IMG/VR virus record: IMGVR_UViG_3300030419_007903
Span: 1,194 to 65,193 of that record
Direction: 5' to 3' (one strand)
Source of the DNA: a virus
Length of the DNA: 64,000 nucleotides
Positions within the stretch are counted from its first letter, which is position 1. Each line of letters begins with the position of its first letter. Under the pieces are notes generated by a model. It worked only from the letters and a program-made list of their open reading frames with translations, did not search any database and was not told the origin of the DNA. Positions 48,503-57,269 of this stretch are shown here, piece after piece. The translations under genes and the position numbers were made by a program.

Positions 48503-49579
48503 TCAACTGCCAAAAGTTTTAACTAATTCTACATCTTTGTCAATCATTCTTTTTACCAAATCATCAAAAGACACATTTCTCTTCCATTTTAAGTCTTTTT
48601 CTATGGCGGCAGGGCTCCCTAGGAGTAACTTTACCTCTGCTGGACGAAAGTATTTAGAGTTAATACACACAATAGGGTCACCTGTCTCGGGATTAAAGTA
48701 TTCTACCTTTTGTCCGTCTATTTCAGTTGCATTTAATTGAAAAGGGATATTCGCATGTAAAAGCGCCTTTTCTAAAAACTCTCGAATTGTATGGGTTTCC
48801 CCGCTGGCTATTACATAATCCTTAGGAGAATCAAAGTTAGGATTATATTCTTCTTGGTTTACCATTCTCCAAATGCCCTCAACATAATCTTGAGCATGAC
48901 CCCAGTCGCGTTTCGCCTCAAGATTGCCTAACTGTAACGGTAAAGGTTTTTTTCCTTTATCGATAAAACGTTTTAGTAGGGCTACTCCTTTGGTGATTTT
49001 TCTAGTAACAAATTCTTCTCCTCGGCGTTCTCCTTCATGATTGAACAGCCAGCCTTGAACTGCATATAAATTATAGCTTTCTCTATAAACTTTAACCAAG
49101 TGACGAGCTCCAGCTTTTGCTGCTCCGTAAGGAGAGCGCGGACGTAAAGGGTGAACTTCATCTTGAGGGCTGTATAAAACATCACCAAATTCCTCGCTCG
49201 TTCCCGCATTGTAAAAACGAGTTTTAGGTGAAAATTTCCTAATTGCTTCTAAAATATGCAATACCCCTGTGGCGTTAACATTCCAAGTAGCTACAGGTAT
49301 ATCCCAACTTGCACCAACATAACTTTGTGCTGCCACATTTATAAAATAGTCGGGACTGTATTTTTGAATTACATTTTGAATTGATTCGTTATCAGTCAAA
49401 TCGAAATACACTTTTTCAAACCTAGGGTTATCAAAATGATGCTCAATATTAACATAGTTGGGTGACGAAAGTCTGCGAAAGCATCCTACGATGTGGCAAT
49501 CTGTATTTTCTAGCAGATAGTCTACTAAATGGCTACCGTCTTGACCTGTTACTCCTGTTACTACTACTTTAGTTTTCAT
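48503..49579 (-). CDS. gmd: GDP-mannose 4,6-dehydratase
   Basis: The 358-residue SDR has GVTGQDGSHLVDYLL, AAQSYVGASWDIP, AGTSEEFGDV (Thr-Ser-Glu catalytic motif) and YGAAKAGARHLV (Tyr-x3-Lys), followed by FNHEGERRGEEFVTRKI, all diagnostic of Gmd. It turns GDP-mannose into GDP-4-keto-6-deoxymannose, the precursor of GDP-fucose. Length and motif order are normal. ATGA overlap couples it to Fcl. Confidence 0.95.
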   Translation of the reverse strand: MKTKVVVTGVTGQDGSHLVDYLLENTDCHIVGCFRRLSSPNYVNIEHHFDNPRFEKVYFDLTDNESIQNVIQKYSPDYFINVAAQSYVGASWDIPVATWNVNATGVLHILEAIRKFSPKTRFYNAGTSEEFGDVLYSPQDEVHPLRPRSPYGAAKAGARHLVKVYRESYNLYAVQGWLFNHEGERRGEEFVTRKITKGVALLKRFIDKGKKPLPLQLGNLEAKRDWGHAQDYVEGIWRMVNQEEYNPNFDSPKDYVIASGETHTIREFLEKALLHANIPFQLNATEIDGQKVEYFNPETGDPIVCINSKYFRPAEVKLLLGSPAAIEKDLKWKRNVSFDDLVKRMIDKDVELVKTFGS

Positions 49580-50550
49580 TGATTAATTTTGTTTTGTTGT
49601 GCTATATACCAATTATATGTCTTCTTAAGGCCTTCTTCAAGAGAAGTTTTAGCCTCGAATCCAAATTTTTCTTTTGCCTTGCTGGTATCAAGGCATCGTC
49701 GTGGTTGTCCATTAGGGCGCGCAGCGTCCCATACAATTTCTCCTTCATAGCCTACTAGCTTCTTTATTGTTTCCGCTAATTCTTTTATCGACGTTTCTTT
49801 CGCTGCTCCTATATTAATGGGCTCGGGGCTGTCATAGTTACAAAATGCTTTCCAAATAGCATCAGCGCAGTCACCCGCATACAAAAACTCGCGAGATGCG
49901 GAGCCGTCTCCCCAAAGGCAAACAGCGGGCTCATTTTTTTCTTTTGCTTCGTGAAATTTTCGTAGCATTGCAGGAATAACGTGAGAATTCTCAAGATCAA
50001 AGTGATCATGCTCACCATACATATTTACAGGAATCAAATGGATTATATTCTCATGGTATTGCTGATGAAACGCTTGAGCGCCTACTAATAAATTTTTCTT
50101 AGCTAAGCCATAAGGAGCATTCGTTTCTTCTGGATATCCATTCCATAAGTCTTCCTCCTTAAAAGGAACTGGCGTATGCTTAGGATAGGAACATACGGTG
50201 CCTAAGGTTACTGTCTTTCTGATTTCCGGAAGCTCATTAGTAACCCGAAGCACATTAAGGCTCATCTGTGCATTGTTTAAAAAGAAATCGGCAGGCTTCC
50301 GTTGATTAATACCAATTCCCCCGCATTGAGCAGCCAAATGTATAATAGATGTAATCTCATTATAATAGCAATAATAGTAAAGCTCTTGATAATCAAGACA
50401 GTTCATCTGCGCACTTGAAGGGGTAAAAAGCTGATAAAGGTCAGTGCCTTTGTAATTAATCTCAGAATTAATTAAATTAATTTCATGGGCCATTTTGGTG
50501 GTTAAATGGTTACCTAAAAATCCGCTAGCTCCAGTTAATAAGATATTCAT
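49576..50550 (-). CDS. fcl: GDP-L-fucose synthase (epimerase/reductase)
   Basis: The 324-residue SDR begins LLTGASGFLGNHL and has AAQCGGIGINQRKPADFF, GTVCSYPKHTPVPFKEEDL (Ser and loop typical of Fcl) and YGLAKKNLLVG (Tyr-x3-Lys), the GDP-fucose synthase pattern. It converts GDP-4-keto-6-deoxymannose to GDP-L-fucose, following Gmd. Coupled by ATGA to Gmd. The fucosyltransferases at 6346-7209 (GT11) and 60891-61829 (GT10) probably use the product. Confidence 0.93.
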   Translation of the reverse strand: MNILLTGASGFLGNHLTTKMAHEINLINSEINYKGTDLYQLFTPSSAQMNCLDYQELYYYCYYNEITSIIHLAAQCGGIGINQRKPADFFLNNAQMSLNVLRVTNELPEIRKTVTLGTVCSYPKHTPVPFKEEDLWNGYPEETNAPYGLAKKNLLVGAQAFHQQYHENIIHLIPVNMYGEHDHFDLENSHVIPAMLRKFHEAKEKNEPAVCLWGDGSASREFLYAGDCADAIWKAFCNYDSPEPINIGAAKETSIKELAETIKKLVGYEGEIVWDAARPNGQPRRCLDTSKAKEKFGFEAKTSLEEGLKKTYNWYIAQQNKINQ

Positions 50551-50553
50551 AAA

Positions 50554-50724
50554 TTATTTCCACTTTCCATAAGAGGGGTCTGCCGCTCTTTTTCGCCTCA
50601 TGTATTCTCTCTTTTGAAGTCGACGTTTTTCAATATTTTCTTCGTCGTATTTTTTTTGAGCCTTAGCTATAGCCTTCTTGCCTTTCTTGCTTTTAGAATA
50701 CTTTTCTTGGTTTTTATTCTTCAT
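50554..50724 (-). CDS. basic 56-aa protein beside HNH gene
   Basis: A 56-codon frame with ATG at 50724: MKNKNQEKYSKSKKGKKAIA..., Lys/Arg-rich, and a C-terminal EYMRRKRAADPSYGKWK. It overlaps the end of the HNH gene by 11 bases and stops 3 bases before the Fcl ATG region. Arg- and Lys-rich segments of this sort with a final RxYxxR...DPxYxK occur in HNH-associated proteins and could bind DNA; function unknown. Confidence 0.5.
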   Translation of the reverse strand: MKNKNQEKYSKSKKGKKAIAKAQKKYDEENIEKRRLQKREYMRRKRAADPSYGKWK

Positions 50725-51922
50725 ATACTTTATTAGACTTTTTGAGATTTTGTTTGCCCCACATCGGCTGCAGGTTGGTGTAATGGTTCGGGTAATTCCC
50801 TTTAAACTTAGAGATAGGAATTATATGATCAATATGCCAACATCCTTCATGGTCGTTGTTTTCTCCTGACCCGTAATTGTCCCAATTCATTCCTTGTTCA
50901 AATTGAGAGCTAAGATGTTCAACAAGTTCTTTCCGCGTACATCCTACTTGTTTAGAAAAATGATGGTCTTTCGCTTTCTTAAGAAACTTTTTTAAGCGAT
51001 TTCTCACGTTATTATAAGCCCTAGCTTCTGGCTTTGATCGATATTTTTTCTCGTAAGACCTGCGTTTTTCTCTATTGTTTTTATTGTACTCTCTAATTGA
51101 ATTTAAAAGGCCTTCTTTTTCTTCTATCGTCATGTTATCATATGCGGCTTTAGCTTTGCTAGCTTCGCAATCGAGGCAGCGATAGTTTGATTGACCATTG
51201 CCATAATTTAGATTCCTAAAATCTTCAAAAGATTTTATTTCGCCGCAATATCTGCACGGCTTCATTTTGTTCTCTTCATCTGTATAGTAATAAAAGAACG
51301 GCTTATTGTTTTTTTCGCCCATAGAAGCCCACCCTTCTTCTTCTAACTTTTTAAATTTTTCTAAGCTAATAGTTTGTTTTGACGTTCCTTTAAAATGGCC
51401 TTTTAGCATTTGGTCAACTAAATTAAAAAAAGCTTTCTTTTCTACAAGGTATTTAAAAAAAGTCTCACCCAAATTAGAGGGAACATCGTAAATCTGTATA
51501 AGATTAGATTTTTCTTTTGTAAAAAGCAAATCTTTTGCTCGTTTAATCTTGTCTCCCTCGATTACTGATTTTTTACGCTTGCTGTTTTTCCCGTAAGAAT
51601 CACTTAACAATTTATGCGCCACAAGTACATCATGACATTCTTTCATTGTCATACATTCTTCTGGAGTAAGTTCGTAGTTTAGTCGAAGATAATTTTCTAT
51701 CCTTTTATCAATATACTTTTGTAAGTTCTTTATAGTGTAATTGAAAAAATTTCCCAAACTTGGGACAAAGATATCGCTTTCGCTTAAGCAGTCTTTACAT
51801 ATCTCTTCAATGATCGCCGATCGTATAATCTTGTCTTGCGACAATTTAAGATCTATTGTATAAAAATTATCAACACTCACCTCTTTAAGGCAGCAGCTAC
51901 ATTCTATCGTATAGTCATCCAT
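50714..51922 (-). CDS. HNH endonuclease with zinc-knuckle N-terminus
   Basis: The 402-residue protein starts MDDYTIECSCCLKEV... with CSCC/CKDCL knuckles, has a second zinc cluster (CRYCGEIKSFEDF...CLDCEAS), a basic helical linker, and ends with CWHIDHIIPISKFKGNYPN followed by NLQPMWGKQNLKKSN: an HNH (His-Ile-Asp-His) active site. HNH genes of this size are often free-standing homing endonucleases in large phages. It has its own leader (51923-51969), identical in type to the one before the microgene at 32004, and interrupts an otherwise continuous sugar operon. Confidence 0.85.
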   Translation of the reverse strand: MDDYTIECSCCLKEVSVDNFYTIDLKLSQDKIIRSAIIEEICKDCLSESDIFVPSLGNFFNYTIKNLQKYIDKRIENYLRLNYELTPEECMTMKECHDVLVAHKLLSDSYGKNSKRKKSVIEGDKIKRAKDLLFTKEKSNLIQIYDVPSNLGETFFKYLVEKKAFFNLVDQMLKGHFKGTSKQTISLEKFKKLEEEGWASMGEKNNKPFFYYYTDEENKMKPCRYCGEIKSFEDFRNLNYGNGQSNYRCLDCEASKAKAAYDNMTIEEKEGLLNSIREYNKNNREKRRSYEKKYRSKPEARAYNNVRNRLKKFLKKAKDHHFSKQVGCTRKELVEHLSSQFEQGMNWDNYGSGENNDHEGCWHIDHIIPISKFKGNYPNHYTNLQPMWGKQNLKKSNKVYEE

Positions 51923-51969
51923 AATCTATCGTCCACTATCTTTCGGTTTTTTGTCGGAAAATTTTTTTT
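51923..51969 (-). repeat. conserved leader, copy 2 (matches 32121-32167)
   Basis: Between the aminotransferase stop and the HNH ATG: minus strand AAAAAAAATTTTCCGACA, an A-rich part, then AGTGGACGATAGATT before ATG. It aligns with copy 1 with about ten mismatches and one 1-base gap over about 45 bases. The similarity ends at the ATG; the coding sequences are not similar beyond both encoding zinc knuckles. Confidence 0.7.
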
Positions 51970-53002
51970 ACTTGCTAATTATTTTACTGATTCCGGGGCT
52001 GAGGCCGATCCTGATCCAGTTTTTACGGCTGTCATATGGCAATGAGAGGCCTCTCTTGTAACTGATGTTATGCTGCGGGAGCAATTTGTCTAGATAAAAA
52101 TTATCATGGCTGTCGTTTATGTGAATCCAGCTTACATTACCGTATTTTATGTCATAGTAAGCAAGTTTTTTCTCTTGTAGCAGTTGCTTTTCATTTAAGA
52201 CAATATTAATATGTTCTTTTTTGATATGAGGGTGGGAAATCAAAAAATTTATATATTTAAGGCTAGCGCCCGCAACAGGGAACGAAGGGCGAATTTTTTC
52301 AAGGTGCCAAATGTTAAAAGGAGAACTTATTACATAACCGCACCGTGATCCGGCAGCTCCCCATGCTTTAGAAAAAGTTTTGCATACAAATAAATTATCA
52401 TAAACTTGAGTTAAATGTGAGGCGCTTTCTCCGCCAAAATCAATATAAGCCTCGTCTAATAAAAGAGGCACATCTTTGTTTTCTAGCTCTTTACATAAAA
52501 AGTGAATGTCATCGAGAGACTTGAGCTTTCCAAAAGGAGAATTAGGGTTAGCCATAATAACTAACGAAGTGTTATCTCTAACTTCGCTGAGAAAAGACTC
52601 TAGATTAAAATCTAAGTCTCTATTATACTTAACCTTAACGCAATGAAGATTGTTAGTGTTTGCATAAACTTCGTACATTGGAAAACATGGGTCATTAATT
52701 ATCACTTCTCCATAGGGAGTTGAAAATAAATCAAAAATACTTTTAATAATTTGGTCCGACCCAAAGCCTAGGCTTATATGGGAAAGGGGCAGTTCCTCTA
52801 AAGCAGCAATTGAATCTTTAAGGTAGGTATAATCATGTTCTGAGGGGTAGCATATAAAATCCTCTTGGGTTAAAGTTTTTAAAAATTTTTTAAAATCTGC
52901 TTCAGAAAAATTTATAGGCCTCTCTCCCATGTCAAGCCTTAAGCCTGAAACATTATTTGTCCGGTCTGCAAATCTTCGAGTTACATTATTTAAATAATTC
53001 AT
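51968..53002 (-). CDS. class I/II PLP aminotransferase (HisC/CobD-like)
   Basis: The 344-residue fold-type I PLP protein has ISLGFGSDQIIKSIFDLF, IINDPCFPMYEVYA, IMANPNSPFGKLK, LLLDEAYIDFGGES and VCKTFSKAWGAAGSRCGYV, where the Lys of TFSKAWG forms the Schiff base. The sequence resembles histidinol-phosphate aminotransferases and CobD-like decarboxylases. It precedes a radical SAM, a nucleotidyltransferase and a kinase-like gene, so it probably acts on a small metabolite used to decorate the glycan. Confidence 0.85.
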   Translation of the reverse strand: MNYLNNVTRRFADRTNNVSGLRLDMGERPINFSEADFKKFLKTLTQEDFICYPSEHDYTYLKDSIAALEELPLSHISLGFGSDQIIKSIFDLFSTPYGEVIINDPCFPMYEVYANTNNLHCVKVKYNRDLDFNLESFLSEVRDNTSLVIMANPNSPFGKLKSLDDIHFLCKELENKDVPLLLDEAYIDFGGESASHLTQVYDNLFVCKTFSKAWGAAGSRCGYVISSPFNIWHLEKIRPSFPVAGASLKYINFLISHPHIKKEHINIVLNEKQLLQEKKLAYYDIKYGNVSWIHINDSHDNFYLDKLLPQHNISYKRGLSLPYDSRKNWIRIGLSPGISKIISK

Positions 53003-53003
53003 T

Positions 53004-53939
53004 TTAATTATTGACCTCCAACTCCTCTAGCAAAGGAGAAAGCTCTTTATAGGAGCAGTTCTTACAATGAGAAGTTGGTGCGTTTGATTTGCAGCTATTA
53101 GCAATATGTGTAAGTTGGGGGGAAGATCTAATGTGTTCTATATCTTCTCTAAAAATATTACCTATGCTTTGTGCTCCCGTATTAAGGCAGCAGATTTTTA
53201 CGTCGCCCTCTACTGTGACATAAAGGCCTTTGCGCGGCCAAAAGCAATCCGACCAAGTCCATGGTGATTTGCCTTTAATATAATCTTTATATCCTTTAAG
53301 GTAGCTTAATTGATGCTCAGAATAGCCCCATGTATTAGAGTTATTAGTTATAGAGTTGTCTTCGGACCAATCTTGTGCTATGTTTAATCTGAAATCATCC
53401 AAATTGTACTCCAATTGAAACGCATTAATTTTTGGTATGTCAAAAATATTTTGTTTATTTACAACGTAATTAATTACAACTTTGCATCCTGATCTATTTA
53501 GGAGTTGAAAGTCCTCTAGAAACTTTATAAGTTTTTCCCATTTAGCTGGAGAGCGGTCCCTTTCGTAGTTTTCCTTGTATCCGTCAATAGAAAAATAAAG
53601 CATATCAATGTTCTTCATGGTTTGCTCTAATCTAGAACGCATCTTTGAACCTTTTGATATGTTATATTGACAATTCGTAGCCACTATGACTTTTGACTTA
53701 GGAAAATACCTTTTAAATTCTTCCGTTATGCGATCGAACTGTGGATGGAGCATGGGCTCTCCCATTCCCATTAATTTGCATTCCCTTATGGGGTGGTGCT
53801 TGATTCTCTCCAACATATTTGTCCATTTAGAAAGGGGCATGTGGATAAGTTTCGAAACGACTTCGTTTCGGTTACAAAACGAACAGTTCAAATTACAATA
53901 ATTGGTTGTCTCTAGATACGCGTATGTAATTTTATCCAT
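53004..53939 (-). CDS. radical SAM protein with SPASM-like C-terminus
   Basis: The 311-residue protein has CNLNCSFCNRNEVV (CxxxCxxC 4Fe-4S/SAM motif), KLMGMGEPMLHPQF (GGEP-like motif) and ATNCQYNIS, then a C-terminal Cys-rich region (CFWPRKGLYVT..., KICCLN, HCKNCS) of SPASM type that could hold extra iron-sulfur clusters. Radical SAM enzymes do difficult C-H chemistry; the substrate is unknown. In this cassette it might alter a sugar or the small-molecule appendage. It overlaps the nucleotidyltransferase gene by 8 bases. Confidence 0.88.
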   Translation of the reverse strand: MDKITYAYLETTNYCNLNCSFCNRNEVVSKLIHMPLSKWTNMLERIKHHPIRECKLMGMGEPMLHPQFDRITEEFKRYFPKSKVIVATNCQYNISKGSKMRSRLEQTMKNIDMLYFSIDGYKENYERDRSPAKWEKLIKFLEDFQLLNRSGCKVVINYVVNKQNIFDIPKINAFQLEYNLDDFRLNIAQDWSEDNSITNNSNTWGYSEHQLSYLKGYKDYIKGKSPWTWSDCFWPRKGLYVTVEGDVKICCLNTGAQSIGNIFREDIEHIRSSPQLTHIANSCKSNAPTSHCKNCSYKELSPLLEELEVNN

Positions 53940-54636
53940 CTTTATTTTTCTCCCAGTCTTCTAATGTTCCCCAATCTAAAAAACTTGTAGCTTCAATATA
54001 TGAAAAGACAGCGGCCCCGGTTAATATCATGTGGGAAAAAATATGGCTAACATAAATTTCTTGATTATGCAAACAAACAGAACTACTAGTGACATCTTTA
54101 TAGGAAGTGCAATATTGATCAGCATCACAAGAATAAACTCCTACGCAAATATCATTTGATACCATTTTTTTCTCTATGATATCTTCAATTATGTTGTGGT
54201 TATTTTTTTTGATAAAGCTTTTAGCCTCAAGCCTGCTTACTCCGCTATCTATTTTTACTTTTAGTCCTACGATATAGTTTTCCGAGCTTGTGACCCCGTA
54301 GTTAACAGCGCAATCACAATCTTTTATAACGATAGGTCCGCTCACGGAGCAATCTTCAATGGTTTTGTATACGGTCTCAGACGCTGATCTAGTGGGAGAG
54401 TCAAGAATAAGCACATCTACTCCCCATTTTAAACGAGAATTTAAAAAATCAAAAGCCCCCCACTTGTCTTGCTGCTCTTGTGTGATAGTTACTATAGTTT
54501 GCTCAAATTCTTGAGGGATGGCATCTATAACCATTTCAATCATGGACTCTTTATGGTTATTCTCAAGCATCCATTTTGGTGGTAAGTTTGGGAATCGACT
54601 AGATTTGCCCGCGCAGGGAAGTATTAAAGTGCTCAT
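53932..54636 (-). CDS. sugar/alcohol-phosphate nucleotidyltransferase-like protein
   Basis: The 234-residue protein starts TLILPCAGKSSRFPNLPPKW, a G-x-G-x-R/K-type NTP-transferase motif with PK, contains VIKDCDCAVNY (acidic metal site) and ends ...EATSFLDWGTLEDWEK. It belongs to the nucleotidyltransferase superfamily with divergent glycine loop; the nucleotide and substrate are unknown. Coupled by ATGA to the kinase-like gene upstream. LicC-type cytidylyltransferases for choline or similar alcohols are one possible comparison. Confidence 0.72.
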   Translation of the reverse strand: MSTLILPCAGKSSRFPNLPPKWMLENNHKESMIEMVIDAIPQEFEQTIVTITQEQQDKWGAFDFLNSRLKWGVDVLILDSPTRSASETVYKTIEDCSVSGPIVIKDCDCAVNYGVTSSENYIVGLKVKIDSGVSRLEAKSFIKKNNHNIIEDIIEKKMVSNDICVGVYSCDADQYCTSYKDVTSSSVCLHNQEIYVSHIFSHMILTGAAVFSYIEATSFLDWGTLEDWEKNKDG

Positions 54637-55427
54637 AAATGTTTTAAAAGCTGGCGGAAATTTGGCAACAAAAAGTCTTTAATTACAGGGGTGGTGCTGT
54701 ACGGTAAAATCCGTAACAACTGAAAAGGTATTAGCCTTTTATATATTTCTTTATCTTGGTGGCTCCAAGAGTCTTGAAATTGTTTAAGTATGATTATGTT
54801 CTTAATTAAAGGTACATTGTTATTTTTTCTCCATGACCATCCCGTCATAAGGTCTAAGAAAAGTTTTGATTTATCTATAAAGCTGCTACTTAAAAACGAA
54901 TCTAAAAAATCAATCAAATATATTTTATTATTTTTTATTATAATATTCTCAAAGCTTAAATCCCCGTGACAATAAGAAGAGGGAAGTATAGACCAATCAA
55001 AATCAGCGCAGTAATCTAAAAAACTATGCATATCGTCGTGGAGTCTGCTTTTTAGTTTTTTTATTTTTGATTGCATTAAGGTATTAGATTGGATTGGCTC
55101 ATTGCCTTCGTGAATGCGAAAAACACTCTTAAGTATTTTAATCGAATCTTCCGGGTGATTGGTTGTAATAAAATCTTGCAACGAGCGTCCTTCTATGTAC
55201 TCCATATCAAAATAAAACAAGTCTCCCGCAAATCCAGAAGAATAAACTTTGGGTGTGTTTATTTTGGGATGATTAAATTCTTTTTGCTTATGGAATTGTT
55301 GCTCTAAACGAAAATTATAATTTTTGTCTCTGGAGATTTTTCTTACCAGAAGCAAGCCTTCGGTGTCACTTTTTGCTAAAGATATGTGGCAGCCAGAATG
55401 GCCTTGCAGCTCTTTAACTAGTTCCAT
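54633..55427 (-). CDS. APH/choline-kinase-like phosphotransferase
   Basis: The product (about 264 residues from ATG 55427, with ATG 55445 as an alternative) resembles aminoglycoside phosphotransferase/choline kinase folds: SYCHGDLSFENIIIKNNK holds the HGDxxxxN catalytic motif and IYLIDFLDSFL the DFxD metal motif. It should phosphorylate a sugar, alcohol or aminoalcohol. With the adjacent nucleotidyltransferase it could make an activated small group (kinase plus nucleotidyltransferase as in LicA/LicC). Confidence 0.75.
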   Translation of the reverse strand: MELVKELQGHSGCHISLAKSDTEGLLLVRKISRDKNYNFRLEQQFHKQKEFNHPKINTPKVYSSGFAGDLFYFDMEYIEGRSLQDFITTNHPEDSIKILKSVFRIHEGNEPIQSNTLMQSKIKKLKSRLHDDMHSFLDYCADFDWSILPSSYCHGDLSFENIIIKNNKIYLIDFLDSFLSSSFIDKSKLFLDLMTGWSWRKNNNVPLIKNIIILKQFQDSWSHQDKEIYKRLIPFQLLRILPYSTTPVIKDFLLPNFRQLLKHL

Positions 55428-56322
55428 GTTGGCGTATCCACTCATGAACTTGCATTTTAGGTTTGTATCCAAGTTTAGCGGTCGCTTTTGATATGTCGGC
55501 TAAGGTAGTTTGAGCTTCGCCTTGTCGAGGGGGAATAAAGGTATAATTGGGACTAATGGATGCAGCTATATCAAGAATAGAGGTATTAGTTCCTGAGCCC
55601 ACATTAAAAATTTCCCCATAACAAGATTCGTCAGAAGTTTCCATTGCTTTCATGTTCGCTTGGAGGGCGTCAGAAACATGGGTAAAATCTCGTTTTTGAG
55701 AACCATCTCCTACAATGGTCAGCTCTTCACCTGCATCGCGTTGGCGCAAGAATATTCCTATCACAGGGGCATATTGTCCTTTTAGCGGCTGCCTCTCTCC
55801 ATAGATATTAAAATATCTAAGTATGACAGTTGGGAGGCCCCATAAGGTATAGTACATCTTGCATAAGTCCTCTGCTCCGACTTTGCTAACAGAATATGGA
55901 TTAAGGCAATCACGAGTCATCTCCTCATTGAGTGGGGGAGAATTTTTCAGGCCGTACCCTGCTGATGTTGAGGAGTAAATAACCTTACCTACCCCGTGCT
56001 CTTTTGCTGCTTGAAGTACGTTACATGTCCCGACAAAGTTTACCTTACAGGCATCTTGAGGCCTTTCAAGCGTAGGCTGAATTCTGGATTCGGCGGCTAA
56101 ATGAAATACAGTAGAAGCTCCCTTAAAGGCTCCTTCTATCGCTCCGTAATTAAGAATGGATTCTTCTAAATATGTTGCGTTAGGATTTTTAAAAAATTCC
56201 TCATTGCACTCTGCTGATAGGTCATCGATGACAATTACTTCATGGCCTCTTTTTATTAGCTCGTCCACAATGTGAGAACCGATAAAGCCACATCCGCCGG
56301 TTACTATTGAAATGTTACTCAT
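55414..56322 (-). CDS. NAD-dependent nucleotide-sugar epimerase/dehydratase
   Basis: The 302-residue SDR has VTGGCGFIGSHIVDELIKRG, HLAAESRIQPTLERP, SSTSAGYG, NPYSVSKVGAEDL (Tyr-x3-Lys) and LRYFNIYGERQPLKGQYA, typical of UDP-glucose/UDP-GlcNAc 4-epimerase (GalE/WbpP-like) proteins. Catalytic Ser/Thr, Tyr and Lys are present. The exact sugar cannot be told from sequence. ATGA overlap with the kinase upstream; 14-base overlap with the next gene. Confidence 0.87.
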   Translation of the reverse strand: MSNISIVTGGCGFIGSHIVDELIKRGHEVIVIDDLSAECNEEFFKNPNATYLEESILNYGAIEGAFKGASTVFHLAAESRIQPTLERPQDACKVNFVGTCNVLQAAKEHGVGKVIYSSTSAGYGLKNSPPLNEEMTRDCLNPYSVSKVGAEDLCKMYYTLWGLPTVILRYFNIYGERQPLKGQYAPVIGIFLRQRDAGEELTIVGDGSQKRDFTHVSDALQANMKAMETSDESCYGEIFNVGSGTNTSILDIAASISPNYTFIPPRQGEAQTTLADISKATAKLGYKPKMQVHEWIRQHGTS

Positions 56323-57269
56323 AAGTTTTGACTCATTACTCCCGTAGGGTCTGTATTGATTTTAATGTAAGGGTGGCGATTGTCAAGTTTTATTTTTTTA
56401 TTTTTTTCAGTAATTGCTAAAAAGTAGCCTCCTCCTCCGGCACCACAAAGCTTATGGGCTTTTACTAGTTTATTTTTATTTAAAGACGAGTCTAAATTAC
56501 GTAATGGTTCGCTCCCGATAATCTCTGGGCTTGTTTCTTTTTTTATTGCCCAGCTTCGGTTGATGCAAGTAAAGACTTCGTTATAGTTATTAGTTAGTAA
56601 AGCCTCCTGCATACGGTTTACTTCCTTTAAAAGAGGTTTGGCGGCGGATAGATCCAGAGACTGTAATATTTTTGTAGATTCTCGCTGGATATTTGTATAT
56701 ATTAAATAAAAATCAAAATACCTAAAAATAGAAATGGGCAACTTGGTAACTTGAAAGTTGTTATGATTGTCAAAATGCATCATTTTGAACCCTCCTATCC
56801 CGCATCCAAAAGGATCTTGATACCCGGTAAGTGGATTAATTTTAGATTCTAACTTATGGGCTATTTGGCATATATTTTCCTGCGTCATTTTAAAACCATA
56901 TAAAGAATTTATGCCGGAAACAAGGTTGAGAATATAAGATGAAGAAGATGCTAGCCCCGATCCAAAAGAAAAGACATCCGCATGTAAAGAAACTTTCAAG
57001 GGTTTAACATTAAAAAAATCTAATACAATTCTCACTACATCGTTCTTTATTTGGTTTATATTGTCACAGCTTTCAAAAGCCGTATAAGAAATAAGATATT
57101 TTTTTGTATGATTGTTAAACCCATTTACATCCTCGTGTAATGTAGAATATGTATATAAATCGGGAGTGAAGCTGATTACCTTCCCTTCTCCATACTTATC
57201 AATGAAAGCAGGAGAATCTGTTGATCCTCCTGATAAAGAAACACGGAATGGACATTTACTAATTACCAC
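56319..57269 (-). CDS. GHMP kinase, heptose-7-phosphate kinase-like (HddA)
   Basis: The 316-residue protein starts at GTG 57269 with VISKCPFRVSLSGGSTDSPA and has GSGLASSSSYILNLVSG (GHMP motif 2) and LCGAGGGGYFLAITEK (motif 3). This set is closest to D-glycero-D-manno-heptose-7-phosphate kinase (HddA) and related fucose/galactose kinases. It phosphorylates a sugar at C1 for later nucleotide activation. The HAD-cytidylyltransferase fusion next to it fits a heptose or polyol route. Confidence 0.82.
   Translation of the reverse strand: MVISKCPFRVSLSGGSTDSPAFIDKYGEGKVISFTPDLYTYSTLHEDVNGFNNHTKKYLISYTAFESCDNINQIKNDVVRIVLDFFNVKPLKVSLHADVFSFGSGLASSSSYILNLVSGINSLYGFKMTQENICQIAHKLESKINPLTGYQDPFGCGIGGFKMMHFDNHNNFQVTKLPISIFRYFDFYLIYTNIQRESTKILQSLDLSAAKPLLKEVNRMQEALLTNNYNEVFTCINRSWAIKKETSPEIIGSEPLRNLDSSLNKNKLVKAHKLCGAGGGGYFLAITEKNKKIKLDNRHPYIKINTDPTGVMSQNL

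Noticed and set aside
53932-54636. Calling the nucleotidyltransferase a mannose-1-phosphate guanylyltransferase to complete GDP-fucose synthesis
   Set aside because: Its glycine loop (CAGKSSRFP) is divergent, it lacks the C-terminal beta-helix or PMI domain of known enzymes, and its neighbours point to another route.
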